Origin: Vreelandella zhaodongensis
GTDB lineage: Bacteria > Pseudomonadota > Gammaproteobacteria > Pseudomonadales > Halomonadaceae
Direction of reading: 5' to 3'
Length of the DNA stretch: 64,000 nucleotides
Assembly: GCF_013415115.1 (NCBI RefSeq)
Contig: NZ_JACCDD010000005.1
Location: 62,001 to 126,000, forward strand
Position numbers and translations under genes: made by a program. Below the pieces are notes generated by a model, which was not told the DNA's origin, ran no database searches, and worked only from the letters and a program-made list of their open reading frames with translations. Shown piece after piece: positions 35,629 to 44,225 of this stretch; positions within the stretch are counted from its first letter, which is position 1, and every line of letters begins with the position of its first letter.

Positions 35629-37397
35629 CGCAACCCCTCCCACATCAGCAAAAACGCCAGCACCACGGCTAATGCCATCATTAAGCCGCTACCATGACGA
35701 CGCATCCAGCCTTCACCAGGCAGCCATCTCTGCAGCTGCCCCATCAGCGCTTTTTCAAACGCCAGCGAACGAGCAAGACTGGCTATTTTTAATCGCTCAC
35801 AGGTGTGGGCAATAAAGCGCACACTTTGTAACCCACGCACAACAAGAGCGCTATATGTCCACCATAAATCTCCGGCGGGGGGAGCTGTCAATCGAACGCT
35901 GCGCAGTAAATAAGCGCTGACAGCGACGACGCCTACTCCTACTGGAAAGGGCCAAACAATACCCAGCCACTCTTCCATGGGCGGAGCCATCATGCTGGTA
36001 TCAGGCAGTGGCAGCCATATAGGAGTAATAAGCGCTGCGATCAAAGCTACCAGCCATGCCCCCCACTGAAAGGCATTGCCGCCTTCTGACTGACGCTGCT
36101 GCCACTGACGCCATACACAAACAGTGATCAACGCAGCCGTCCCTATCGCGGCCAATGTCAGCAGCATAATCAGTTGCTCATGCTGGCTCTCATAAAGCGC
36201 ACTTTTAACCCCCCACTTACTGAGCAAACCTGCCGCCAGAGCTCCCGTCAGCGACACTCCTGGCAGGGCAATTAACGCAAACAGCAGTGGCTGCGGCCAA
36301 CGAGGCATGTGCTCACTGATACTGGTGCCCATAAAGAGCGCGCCCTTCGCCAGTGCATGATGGGCTGCAAACAACACCACGCCAGGCAACAGCAGTGGCC
36401 ACACGTCGGGAGCGGCTAGCCCAGTAGCAACCATCGCAGTGAGCATGCCCATTTGGCTGATACTTGAGTACGCCAGCACCGCCTTGGGATGACGCTGCCA
36501 GACGCCGTACAACGCCGCTCCAAACGCAGCGGCGAGTCCCGCCACTAGCATGACATTGCCAAGTTGAGTCAGTGCGGGTGACAGCCCTTCAACTCCCAGC
36601 GGAAGGACATTAATCCACCCTAGCAATCCAGCTTTGATCATCGCACCGCTGAGTACTGCACTGGCAGGCGCAGGTGCCACTGGATGTGCCAACGGCAGCC
36701 ACACATGCAGGCCAATCACACCCGCTTTAACGCCAAACCCCAGCCATAGCAAAAGCGCCATCATGGCACCCTGCTCAGCACCGGCTATCCCTTCACGTAC
36801 GCCCTCTAGGGTCAGTGTCTCTGCGGTGCCAGCCGCCCAAAGCAGGCCACCGAGGATTAAGCCTTCACCAATAACCGCTAAGATTAAGTACGCTCTTGCG
36901 CCCAGCCGCGCGTCATCACTTCCGCTATGCACAACTAAGGCGTAAGCGGCAAATGTCATCAGTGCAAAACCCAGGTAAAAACTGGCAATATCTTGAGCAA
37001 TGATCAGCAGCACATTGCCGAAAAACGTTAATGGCCAAAGGAGTGCCAAACGCTGCAGGCGACGCTGGGCATCGTTATCTCCCACTTGGGCGTTAGCCTG
37101 CTCTGCAACAAAATACCCTCGGGCATGTACTGCCGCTAAGCTCCATAGGAAAGCGGTAAATGCTAGCCATGGTCGACTCAGGGCGTTCAACTCCCAGTAA
37201 CCGCCCAGCATCCAGGCATCTATTGACCACTGAGCTTCACCGCCGTAGGCCAACAGTAAGGCGGGCCACGAAGCGCTTATCCATAGCAGCGAAAAGTGGT
37301 GTCGGTTTGCCGCGGGCGTTCGATACGCATGCCAGATGGCGCTTCCTGCCACACATAGCGGCCAAAGCAACGCCGCCAGCAAAAGTAGCGTGATCAT
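35625..37397 (-). CDS. NuoL/MrpA-type antiporter-like subunit lacking the key Glu
   Basis: A 590-residue membrane protein with 14 or more hydrophobic segments of the proton-translocating NuoL/M/N family. The Lys residues of the half-channels are present: Lys224 (GVKAGVIGLHVWLP) and Lys255 (GAMIKAGLL). The helix-5 Glu that pairs with Lys224, found in the sister subunits as FYEM or ALEL, is absent: the aligned stretch FYLGFALMTFAAY has Ala near position 145. The protein also has a soluble C-terminal extension. Start and stop both use ATGA overlaps with its neighbours. Probably a member of an Mrp/Mbh-like membrane complex, with impaired or altered ion pumping. Confidence 0.85.
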   Translation of the reverse strand: MITLLLLAALLWPLCVAGSAIWHAYRTPAANRHHFSLLWISASWPALLLAYGGEAQWSIDAWMLGGYWELNALSRPWLAFTAFLWSLAAVHARGYFVAEQANAQVGDNDAQRRLQRLALLWPLTFFGNVLLIIAQDIASFYLGFALMTFAAYALVVHSGSDDARLGARAYLILAVIGEGLILGGLLWAAGTAETLTLEGVREGIAGAEQGAMMALLLWLGFGVKAGVIGLHVWLPLAHPVAPAPASAVLSGAMIKAGLLGWINVLPLGVEGLSPALTQLGNVMLVAGLAAAFGAALYGVWQRHPKAVLAYSSISQMGMLTAMVATGLAAPDVWPLLLPGVVLFAAHHALAKGALFMGTSISEHMPRWPQPLLFALIALPGVSLTGALAAGLLSKWGVKSALYESQHEQLIMLLTLAAIGTAALITVCVWRQWQQRQSEGGNAFQWGAWLVALIAALITPIWLPLPDTSMMAPPMEEWLGIVWPFPVGVGVVAVSAYLLRSVRLTAPPAGDLWWTYSALVVRGLQSVRFIAHTCERLKIASLARSLAFEKALMGQLQRWLPGEGWMRRHGSGLMMALAVVLAFLLMWEGLR

Positions 37398-38899
37398 GGC
37401 AGGTACTCCCCGACCGCAACACGGGTGGCCCAATCTAATGGGCTAAACGGCAATCCCGCCAGCAGTCCTGCCCCAATGCTTACCAAAGCAGTAAACACCG
37501 CAGGCCATAATAACCAGCCGTGGGTTTCCAAACGCCCAAGCCGCTGCTCTTTCGGCCACGCCCCCTTTCCATGGGCAGGGCCTTCACGGAACCACAAGCG
37601 ATGCACAATGGGAAGGAAGTAAACAGCATTCAAGGTACTGCTCGCCACTAGGACAGCCACCACCCAGTACATCTCTGCCTGGATAGCACCAACTCCCAAA
37701 TACCACTTAGTAATGAAGCCAGCAATGGGAGGTAAGCCAATCATGCCCAACGCGCCAACGGTGAATGCCAAGCTGGTAAGCGGCATGCGTTTACCAGCAC
37801 CATCCATTTCGTCAATACGATGGATCCCTAACTCTTCAGCGTAGTTACCCGCACAAAAGAACAAGGTGACTTTCATGAACCCCTGGTGGAGCAAATGAGC
37901 AAGCGCGCCAATAGTGCCAAAAGGACCAAATAGACTCACGCCAAGCACCACGTATGAGACCTGACTGATCGTAGAAAATGCCAGTCGTGGTTTGAGCTCT
38001 TGTTGCGCAATCGCCCTTAGCGAGCCGTAAATAATCGTAATAGAAGCCGCTACGGCCAGCCATGTAGTAACGCCAAGTTGCACGCTCAACTCAATGCCAT
38101 ACAGATCATAAATAACACGCAGGATACCGAAAGCCCCGGCTTTCACTACAGCAACAGCATGTAGCAGCGCGCTCACTGGCGCAGGGGCTACCATTGCCCT
38201 TGGCAACCAACCATGCAGTGGCACCATTGCCGCCTTAACGGCCAGCCCCCCAACTAAGAGCACAAATATCAGCGTCAACAGGCCACGGTGATCATTGAGA
38301 TAGGGTGACAACCCTTCCTCAGAAGCGAACGAATAATCGTTTGTCAGGCTGTAAAGCAGCACAACACCGAGTAATAAAACAACACCGGCGGTTAGCGTGT
38401 AACGCAGATAAACCCGACCCGCCGCTAAGGCTTTGGCAGTACCTGAATGAACCACCAACGGGTAGGTTGAAAGCGTCAGCATTTCGTAGAAAATCAGGAA
38501 CGTAAACAGGTTACCTGCTAACGCAATACCCAGGGTGCTGGCCACGCACAGGCTAAAGAAACCAAAAAAGCGCTTACGGTTCGCCGCCCCTTCCAAATAG
38601 CCAATGGCATAGATGGTGGTACATAGCCACAGCAGCGAGGACAGCCCGGCAAACATTACCCCTAACGCATCTGCCCGCAGCACGAACTCGACACCGCCAA
38701 CAATTTGAAAGCTAAAGGTATCTTCATACCCCTGAGAAACACGCACTACCATCAGGGCCACTAAGATAATTTTACTGACGGCGGCCAGCAGGTTAATGCT
38801 AGTACGTAACCGCCGGGCCTCTTCAGGCAGGAGAAAAATCACTGCCGCTGCCAACAGCGAGGTCGCCAATGTCGTCAACGGTAGCCAAGCCGCATTCAT
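37394..38899 (-). CDS. MrpD/NuoM-type proton or sodium antiporter subunit
   Basis: A 501-residue membrane protein of the complex I/Mrp antiporter-like family. All key charged residues are visible: helix-5 Glu139 (LIFYEMLTLSTYPLVV), Lys222 (GLAVKAAMVPLHGWLPRAM) and Lys253 (VAVVKAGAFG). The PLHGWLPRAMVAPAPVSALLHAVAVVKAG block is classical MrpD/NuoM. It should carry the ion-translocation path. It overlaps both neighbouring genes by ATGA. Without NADH dehydrogenase or hydrogenase genes in the block, secondary Na+(K+)/H+ antiport is the likeliest activity, by inference from Mrp. Confidence 0.92.
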   Translation of the reverse strand: MNAAWLPLTTLATSLLAAAVIFLLPEEARRLRTSINLLAAVSKIILVALMVVRVSQGYEDTFSFQIVGGVEFVLRADALGVMFAGLSSLLWLCTTIYAIGYLEGAANRKRFFGFFSLCVASTLGIALAGNLFTFLIFYEMLTLSTYPLVVHSGTAKALAAGRVYLRYTLTAGVVLLLGVVLLYSLTNDYSFASEEGLSPYLNDHRGLLTLIFVLLVGGLAVKAAMVPLHGWLPRAMVAPAPVSALLHAVAVVKAGAFGILRVIYDLYGIELSVQLGVTTWLAVAASITIIYGSLRAIAQQELKPRLAFSTISQVSYVVLGVSLFGPFGTIGALAHLLHQGFMKVTLFFCAGNYAEELGIHRIDEMDGAGKRMPLTSLAFTVGALGMIGLPPIAGFITKWYLGVGAIQAEMYWVVAVLVASSTLNAVYFLPIVHRLWFREGPAHGKGAWPKEQRLGRLETHGWLLWPAVFTALVSIGAGLLAGLPFSPLDWATRVAVGEYLP

Positions 38900-40386
38900 A
38901 CGCCACCTCCTTGTATGAGCGCCAGTGGTAGGTGAGCCAATAAACCAAGCGCAAATGCCGCCAAGGCTAAACAGAGGGCGATAATATCCATACCTGGCGC
39001 AAGCGGCTGGTACTGGTGGCGAGGAGCGGTTTCATCAAAGGAGTAGCGGAACACGCGAAATACATAGGCCGCGGTTAGCAGAGTCCCCGCTAGCAGCGCG
39101 GCTACGGCAACCCACTGCTGGGATATCACCAACGCCTGTAGCAACAGCCATTTCGCCGTAAAACCGGCACTTGGTGGTAGCCCCATCAGCGTAACCGCGG
39201 CAATACCGAAAATTAACAGTGACAACGGTAAACGACGACTGGTACCCGAAAGGCCTCTCAACGAGCTTTCGCCAGTCGCAATAATAAGGTTCCCTGCTGC
39301 CATAAACATGGCGGCCTTGGCTAACGAGTGCCCCATTAAATGCAGCCAAAACCCTTCCCAAGCCAACGCTTCAGCAAGCGGCGTAATACTCGGCCCAAGC
39401 AACAAAGGGAACGCAACCATCAAGTAGCCTAGCTGACCTACCGTGGAAGAAGCCACCAGGGTTTTAAGCGAGTCGGCGCGCCAGGCAATCAAACCACCCC
39501 AAACAATCGCCAGCATGCCTAACCACGCCACAAAGCGTGGGGCTAACAGGGTGCCTGGAAGCAAGATGCTCCACAGCATAAGTAAAATAAACAGCGAGGC
39601 TTTAATCACTAACGCCGCATGCAATGCGCTCACCGGTGTCCAGGCATTCTCATGCACGGGAGTCAGCCACCCATGCAGCGGAAAAAGCGCCGCCTTAAGC
39701 GCCAGACCAGCACCTATTAGCGCTGCCGCCACCCACGTGACAGGACCCGGCTCGACTACCTCAGCCAGCGCCTGAAGGCCAAGCGCCCCCCAATAACCTA
39801 GTAATAGCGCCACCCCAAGCAAATAAGCAAGGGAGCCTACTAGCGCCAGCAATAAATAGCGTATCCCCGCTTTGAGTGCGGCTGGCTTACCTGACAGTAG
39901 CAGCATGCCCACGGCAGCAAGCCCCATCAGTTCAAGGGCAGCGTAAAGTGTTAGCAAATCTGCCGCCAACCAAATCAGCGAAAGTGAACTGATTAACACA
40001 CCCATTAGCGGCCAAAGCCATCGCGCGCGCTTGCCTGGGTGAGTGATACGTAGATGACCAGGTGTATAGAGGGCCGCGGCGGCCCCCACCCACTGAGTAA
40101 TCATTAGCATCAAGCCACTTAGGCCGTTAAAGCGCAGGGATATCTCTACGCCTGCCACTTGCCACTGCCAGCGCAGTAGGCCCGCCTGCTGGTAATCAAA
40201 CACCAGCAACGCCCCTGCCAACAAAATTGGCAAACACGCCAAGGCAACAGGAAAGAGCCGCCGTGGCGCACATCGCGCACCTAACAGGCCAGCGAGTATT
40301 GGCAGCACCAGCGTTGCTGCGAGCGCCCAGTGAGTATACCAAAGCGGGTCAAATGTACTTTCGTGCAAGCCAAAGCGCTCTATCAT
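38896..40386 (-). CDS. NuoN/MrpD-type antiporter-like subunit
   Basis: A 496-residue membrane protein of the same superfamily as the next two genes. Key residues are Glu152 (LYAALELMGLAAVGML), Lys231 (GLALKAALFPLHGWL) and Lys262 (ALVIKASLF). The PLHGWLTPVHENAWTPVSALHAALVIKAS block aligns with the Mrp-type signature. It has an unusually long run of N-terminal helices before the core. It overlaps the MbhD/NuoK fusion gene upstream and the 501-residue subunit downstream by ATGA, so all are translated together, probably in equal amounts for one membrane complex. Confidence 0.9.
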   Translation of the reverse strand: MIERFGLHESTFDPLWYTHWALAATLVLPILAGLLGARCAPRRLFPVALACLPILLAGALLVFDYQQAGLLRWQWQVAGVEISLRFNGLSGLMLMITQWVGAAAALYTPGHLRITHPGKRARWLWPLMGVLISSLSLIWLAADLLTLYAALELMGLAAVGMLLLSGKPAALKAGIRYLLLALVGSLAYLLGVALLLGYWGALGLQALAEVVEPGPVTWVAAALIGAGLALKAALFPLHGWLTPVHENAWTPVSALHAALVIKASLFILLMLWSILLPGTLLAPRFVAWLGMLAIVWGGLIAWRADSLKTLVASSTVGQLGYLMVAFPLLLGPSITPLAEALAWEGFWLHLMGHSLAKAAMFMAAGNLIIATGESSLRGLSGTSRRLPLSLLIFGIAAVTLMGLPPSAGFTAKWLLLQALVISQQWVAVAALLAGTLLTAAYVFRVFRYSFDETAPRHQYQPLAPGMDIIALCLALAAFALGLLAHLPLALIQGGGV

Positions 40387-41063
40387 TGCGCCTGCCCCGC
40401 AGCATCGTTTTCATCTTCTAGCGCGGAGACTCCCTCTAATATAACCAGGTGGCGAATGAGCATCACCCCTAACAGGGTTCCTAGCCAGGCAATCGTCAGC
40501 CCCACACTAATAAGCGCCTGGGCACCAGACACGGTTCCTGCCATTCCTGCAAGCAGGATAAAAACACCTGACCCCAGGATATTAAACGCCAACAGACGGC
40601 GCAGCAGATGGCGATGGAGCGCAAACGCCCCCATCGCTGTCGCCGCTATCACAATGGAAGCCAGTATTAAGGGATGCCCAGCAAACGAGTACGCCATTTC
40701 AGGCATTACATAGTGGATGGCTACCCCAATCATGGCGCACCAGGCCAGTGCTAACAGCCCACGAGTAAGACGATGGGACAAAACATGCTGGGAGCCATCG
40801 ACATGAGGTGCCGCCATCGCGGCTGAAGGAAAAGCTCGCAATGCATAAAAAAAGCTGCCTCCAGTGAGCACCATGCCCAGCACCAACTCAGTTAGCGCTA
40901 GCCAAGGTGCCGACAAGTACCACCAGGAGACACTCATCAGCAAAGCAAATAGCACAAAAAGCGCACTTGCCCGCAGTAGATGACGATCGAACAAACAGGC
41001 AAACGCCACGACTACCAAGCCAAGAGCTAACCCGCTTTGTATAACGTCAAAAGAAGCAATCAT
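40383..41063 (-). CDS. MbhD (DUF4040)-NuoK/MrpC-like fusion, first gene of the block
   Basis: A 226-residue membrane protein in two parts. Residues about 1-75 form three helices of the MbhD/DUF4040 type, found at the end of MrpA (ASALFVLFALLMSVSWWYLSAPWLALTELVLG). Residues about 105-210 form three helices like NuoK/MrpC (ASIVIAATAMGAFALHRHLLRRLLAFNILGSGVF). As in MrpC, the NuoK helix-2 Glu is absent (Asn in its place). The fusion of these two modules in one chain is unusual. The ATG at 41063 is preceded by GAAGG; an upstream in-frame start at 41096 is less likely. The stop overlaps the next gene (ATGA). Confidence 0.8.
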   Translation of the reverse strand: MIASFDVIQSGLALGLVVVAFACLFDRHLLRASALFVLFALLMSVSWWYLSAPWLALTELVLGMVLTGGSFFYALRAFPSAAMAAPHVDGSQHVLSHRLTRGLLALAWCAMIGVAIHYVMPEMAYSFAGHPLILASIVIAATAMGAFALHRHLLRRLLAFNILGSGVFILLAGMAGTVSGAQALISVGLTIAWLGTLLGVMLIRHLVILEGVSALEDENDAAGQAQ

Positions 41064-41114
41064 GTGCCTTCGCTTATCAGTTGTATCCGCTCTCAAGCCA
41101 TTTGTGATAAGGCG

Positions 41115-41780
41115 TTACGCTAACCGCTCACTCAACCACTTCCCGATATCATTCACCTGCTGAGGGCAAAGCGCATGGGCCATGGGATACTGGCGGTAAT
41201 TAACGTTGTAATCCATCTCTTTTAGGCGCTCGACACCGCTACGACCCAAGGCTTCAGGCACGATGGGGTCAAAGTTGCCATGATGTACTTCGATAACTAG
41301 TTGGCGGTTGGCATCGGCTAACTCGATATTGTCGGCCGTCGCAAAATACGTCGACATCGCCAACAACCCGCCTAGCGGCTGCGGGAACGAGAGCGCTGCC
41401 TGGTAAGCAACCGCACCACCTTGGGAAAAACCCGCGACAATAATGCGCTGGCTATCAATCCCCTGGTCTAGCTGCTCCTGAATCAGTGACTGAAGGCGTT
41501 CGGCAGACTTTTTGAGCTGCGTTTCATCCACCCGCCGCCCCAAATCCATGGCAAGGATGTCGTACCAAGCGGGCATTACCATGCCGCCATTGATGGTGAC
41601 AGGCAAGCGTGGCGCATGGGGCATAATAAAGCGTACATGGGCATCTTTGGGCAGCGTGAGTGCAGGCACTAACGGCTCAAAATCGTGCCCGTCGGCTCCC
41701 AACCCGTGCATAATAAACACGCACGCATCGGCGGGTTGACCATTTTGGGGTTCAATAATCAGTTCGCCTGGGGCTGTCAT
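41115..41780 (-). CDS. Carboxylesterase/phospholipase, alpha/beta hydrolase
   Basis: A 221-residue serine hydrolase of the bacterial carboxylesterase II/acyl-thioesterase-like family. The oxyanion region IMHGLGADGHDFEPL (about 22-36), the nucleophile elbow VAGFSQGGAVAY (Ser about 113), the Asp in the VHHGNFDPIVP region and the His in YPMAHALCPQQ complete the triad. AAGGAAAGAG lies before the ATG at 41780. It lies upstream of the antiporter block on the same strand but with a 50-base gap, so co-transcription is possible though no functional link is clear. Confidence 0.92.
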   Translation of the reverse strand: MTAPGELIIEPQNGQPADACVFIMHGLGADGHDFEPLVPALTLPKDAHVRFIMPHAPRLPVTINGGMVMPAWYDILAMDLGRRVDETQLKKSAERLQSLIQEQLDQGIDSQRIIVAGFSQGGAVAYQAALSFPQPLGGLLAMSTYFATADNIELADANRQLVIEVHHGNFDPIVPEALGRSGVERLKEMDYNVNYRQYPMAHALCPQQVNDIGKWLSERLA

Positions 41781-41853
41781 AGGCTCTTTCCTTGCTGACG
41801 TTAAAAGCGCCACCCTAGCGCAAAGCGGCGCGTTCGGCGAGTCATTTGCCTGC

Positions 41854-43623
41854 TTAAAAAGGCCAAACCTGCGGAATAAGCGCTAGCGCAATGGCTCCCG
41901 TTAGTAGGTTTAAGCCGCCACCAACGCGCAGAAAATCGCTGATTCGGTAGCCCCCAGGGCCATGCACCATCAGATTCGTTTGGTAGCCAATCGGGGTTAA
42001 AAAACTTGCCGAGGCAGCAAACATAACGGCCACTACATAAGGCATTGGGCTCACACCCAGGCTTTCCGCAGCCGCCATCACGATAGGAAAAATAATCACC
42101 GCGGCAGCATTATTGGTCACTAACTCAGTGAGTATTGCCACCACACAGTAAGTAACTATCAATAGTAGCAGTGGGTTACCGGCAACTAACGATAGTGCGC
42201 TACCCGCTAACACATCCGCCGCGCCCGACGTTTGCAACGCTGCCCCCACGCCAAATGACGCGGCAATCGTCAGCAACACCTGAGTATCCAACCCTCGCTT
42301 GGCGGCACCCACCGTGCAGCAGCCGGTTAGCAACGCCATTGCCGCCCCCAACATAGCGGCATTGAGCATACTTAATACCCCAAACGCGGCTAATAAGACG
42401 GCTCCCAGCAGAATCCCCCAGGCCAGTGGTGCTTTTTCATGCACGGGCCGCGCGGAACCATTCAGCTCACTGATGAGCAAAAAGTCTTTCGATTGACGAT
42501 GGCGCTCAATAAACGGCGGACGCGCTTCTAACAACAACACGTCAGCGGGCTGCAAACGCACTTGTCCCAAGTTTCCGGTTACCCGCTCGCCGCCGCGACA
42601 AATGGCTAACACGGCAGCGCCATAAAGAGTTCTAAAGCGCCCATCACGGATCCGCTTGCCGATAAATTGACACTGATCGGACACGACCGCCTCTACCAAC
42701 CGACGCTCTTTAAACTCTTTTTCCAAACTAGAAGACGCATCACGGGAGGGAATCAGACCACGAATTTGCTGTAATTCGACGGCAGCATCAGAGGTGCCCA
42801 CGAACACTAACCGATCCCCTGCCTTTAGCTGCTCGCCCGGCCCCACTACGCTAACAACGTTTCCGGCGCGCTCAATTTCAACTAAAAAAAGCTCTTGAAG
42901 GTGGCGTAAACCAGCCTCCTCAACAGTACGATCAACGAGCACGCCAGAAGGATCGACTTCCATTTCGATGGTGAACTCACGCGGATTAGCAAATGCTTTT
43001 GACATACCTTCTCGCGAGGGCAGCAAACGCGGCCCCACAAAGATAAGGTAAACAAGCCCCGCCACCGCCACAGGGATCCCTACCCAGGCCAAGTCAAATA
43101 GCCCCATAGAAAGGTTAGGGTAGCGCTCTACTAACAGGCCATGCACGACTAGGTTGGTGCTAGTGCCAAACAAGGTAATCGTGCCGCCTAGAATGGAGGC
43201 AAAGCTGAGCGGCATTAAAAGCCGTTGCGGGGAAAGCTGCAACCGTCGGCTCCAGCTCATCACTGCAGGAATATAGGTCGCCACCACAGGGGTATTATTC
43301 AGAAAGCCACTAAGTGATGCCACCGGCAACAGCAGCCGCACAAGCGCCCCCCGCTCCCCTTTAGGCCGGCCCAGGACATAGCGAATAATCAGATCAATCC
43401 CGCCGGTTTCGCGAATGCTGGCAACCAGCACGTACATAAACGCCACGGTGAACAAGCCGCTATTTGAAAAACCACCCAGCGCCTGCTGTGGGTCGATCAC
43501 GCCCAACGTCATTAACACCACTACCGCCCCGAGCAAAATAATATCTGGCCCCAGGCGTGACAGTGCCATTAATGGGAAAATAGTCAGCACTACCCCAATC
43601 GCGATCCAAGCATCCAGCGACAT
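41854..43623 (-). CDS. SLC13-type permease with two internal RCK_C (TrkA-C) domains
   Basis: A 589-residue transporter. The first membrane half carries SLSGFLNNTPVVATYIPAVM (about 99-118), two cytoplasmic TrkA-C regulatory domains sit at about 205-290 and 300-375 (RTVEEAGLRHLQELFLVEIER, SDQCQFIGKRIRDGRFR), and the second half carries ELVTNNAAAVIIFPIVMAAA. This layout is that of the SLC13-RCK family (sulfate/anion or unknown substrates, sometimes Na+-coupled). RCK_C domains suggest control by a nucleotide. The start at 43623 has AGGG nine bases upstream. The substrate is not determinable. Confidence 0.88.
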   Translation of the reverse strand: MSLDAWIAIGVVLTIFPLMALSRLGPDIILLGAVVVLMTLGVIDPQQALGGFSNSGLFTVAFMYVLVASIRETGGIDLIIRYVLGRPKGERGALVRLLLPVASLSGFLNNTPVVATYIPAVMSWSRRLQLSPQRLLMPLSFASILGGTITLFGTSTNLVVHGLLVERYPNLSMGLFDLAWVGIPVAVAGLVYLIFVGPRLLPSREGMSKAFANPREFTIEMEVDPSGVLVDRTVEEAGLRHLQELFLVEIERAGNVVSVVGPGEQLKAGDRLVFVGTSDAAVELQQIRGLIPSRDASSSLEKEFKERRLVEAVVSDQCQFIGKRIRDGRFRTLYGAAVLAICRGGERVTGNLGQVRLQPADVLLLEARPPFIERHRQSKDFLLISELNGSARPVHEKAPLAWGILLGAVLLAAFGVLSMLNAAMLGAAMALLTGCCTVGAAKRGLDTQVLLTIAASFGVGAALQTSGAADVLAGSALSLVAGNPLLLLIVTYCVVAILTELVTNNAAAVIIFPIVMAAAESLGVSPMPYVVAVMFAASASFLTPIGYQTNLMVHGPGGYRISDFLRVGGGLNLLTGAIALALIPQVWPF

Positions 43624-43760
43624 ATCCCACATCCCTAACGAAAAAATCTTGGGGACATTGTGCCGCCTCATCGATATTCTAAAAAGTTATTTTTAGAAAC
43701 ACAGTAAGATCAAAAAAGAATATAGGAGTGAAAAAGAATACTCGTTGAAATAGAAACGAA

Positions 43761-43785
43761 AAAACCCCGCTTGCGCGGGGTTTTT
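43761..43785 (-). terminator. Intrinsic terminator downstream of cold-shock gene
   Basis: Stem AAAACCCCGC / GCGGGGTTTT with a 4-base loop; T-rich on the minus strand. It ends the csp transcript, 46 bases past its stop. Confidence 0.8.
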
Positions 43786-43830
43786 AGCATATTAGCGTTA
43801 AACGCTAACAGCGAACATCTTGAGTTCTAA

Positions 43831-44034
43831 TTAAAGAACTTTGATGTTAGAAGCCTGAAGGCCTTTTTTACCCTGAGTGACGTCGAAGGAAACCTTCTGG
43901 CCGTCTTGCAGAGTTTTGAAGCCGTCAGCTTGAATTTCAGAGAAATGCGCGAACAGGTCGTCGCCATTGTCGTCTGGAGAAATGAAGCCGAAGCCTTTAG
44001 TGTCGTTAAACCACTTAACGGTACCAGTTGCCAT
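43831..44034 (-). CDS. CspA-family cold-shock protein
   Basis: A 67-residue single OB-fold RNA chaperone that melts mRNA structure. The RNA-binding motifs KGFGFI (about 13-18) and DLFAHF (about 26-31) are intact, and the length is typical. GAGGA lies before the ATG at 44034. A candidate promoter about 145-170 bases upstream implies a leader of roughly 130 bases, as known for cold-inducible csp genes. A terminator follows at 43761-43785. Confidence 0.96.
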   Translation of the reverse strand: MATGTVKWFNDTKGFGFISPDDNGDDLFAHFSEIQADGFKTLQDGQKVSFDVTQGKKGLQASNIKVL

Positions 44035-44176
44035 GATCGAAATCCTCGATTAAGCGAATTATAAAGCCGGGGTAATACCCGAATTGCAGTGGGTAGAACA
44101 AGAAACTTTCACCAGACTCAACGCTTGGGCGTTTCGATACTGCTGACAACGTTCGACTTGCTAACCAACTGCTTCT

Positions 44177-44205
44177 AGCATGCGCTGAACTTAGCCGCAC
44201 GTCAA
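44177..44205 (-). promoter_or_regulatory. Candidate sigma-70 promoter of the cold-shock gene
   Basis: On the minus strand TTGACG (44200-44205) and CATGCT (44177-44182) are separated by 17 bases. Transcription from here would give a 5' untranslated leader of about 130 bases before the csp ATG, like the structured leader of cspA. Confidence 0.4.
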
Positions 44206-44225
44206 CACTATACTTTAAAAAAATG

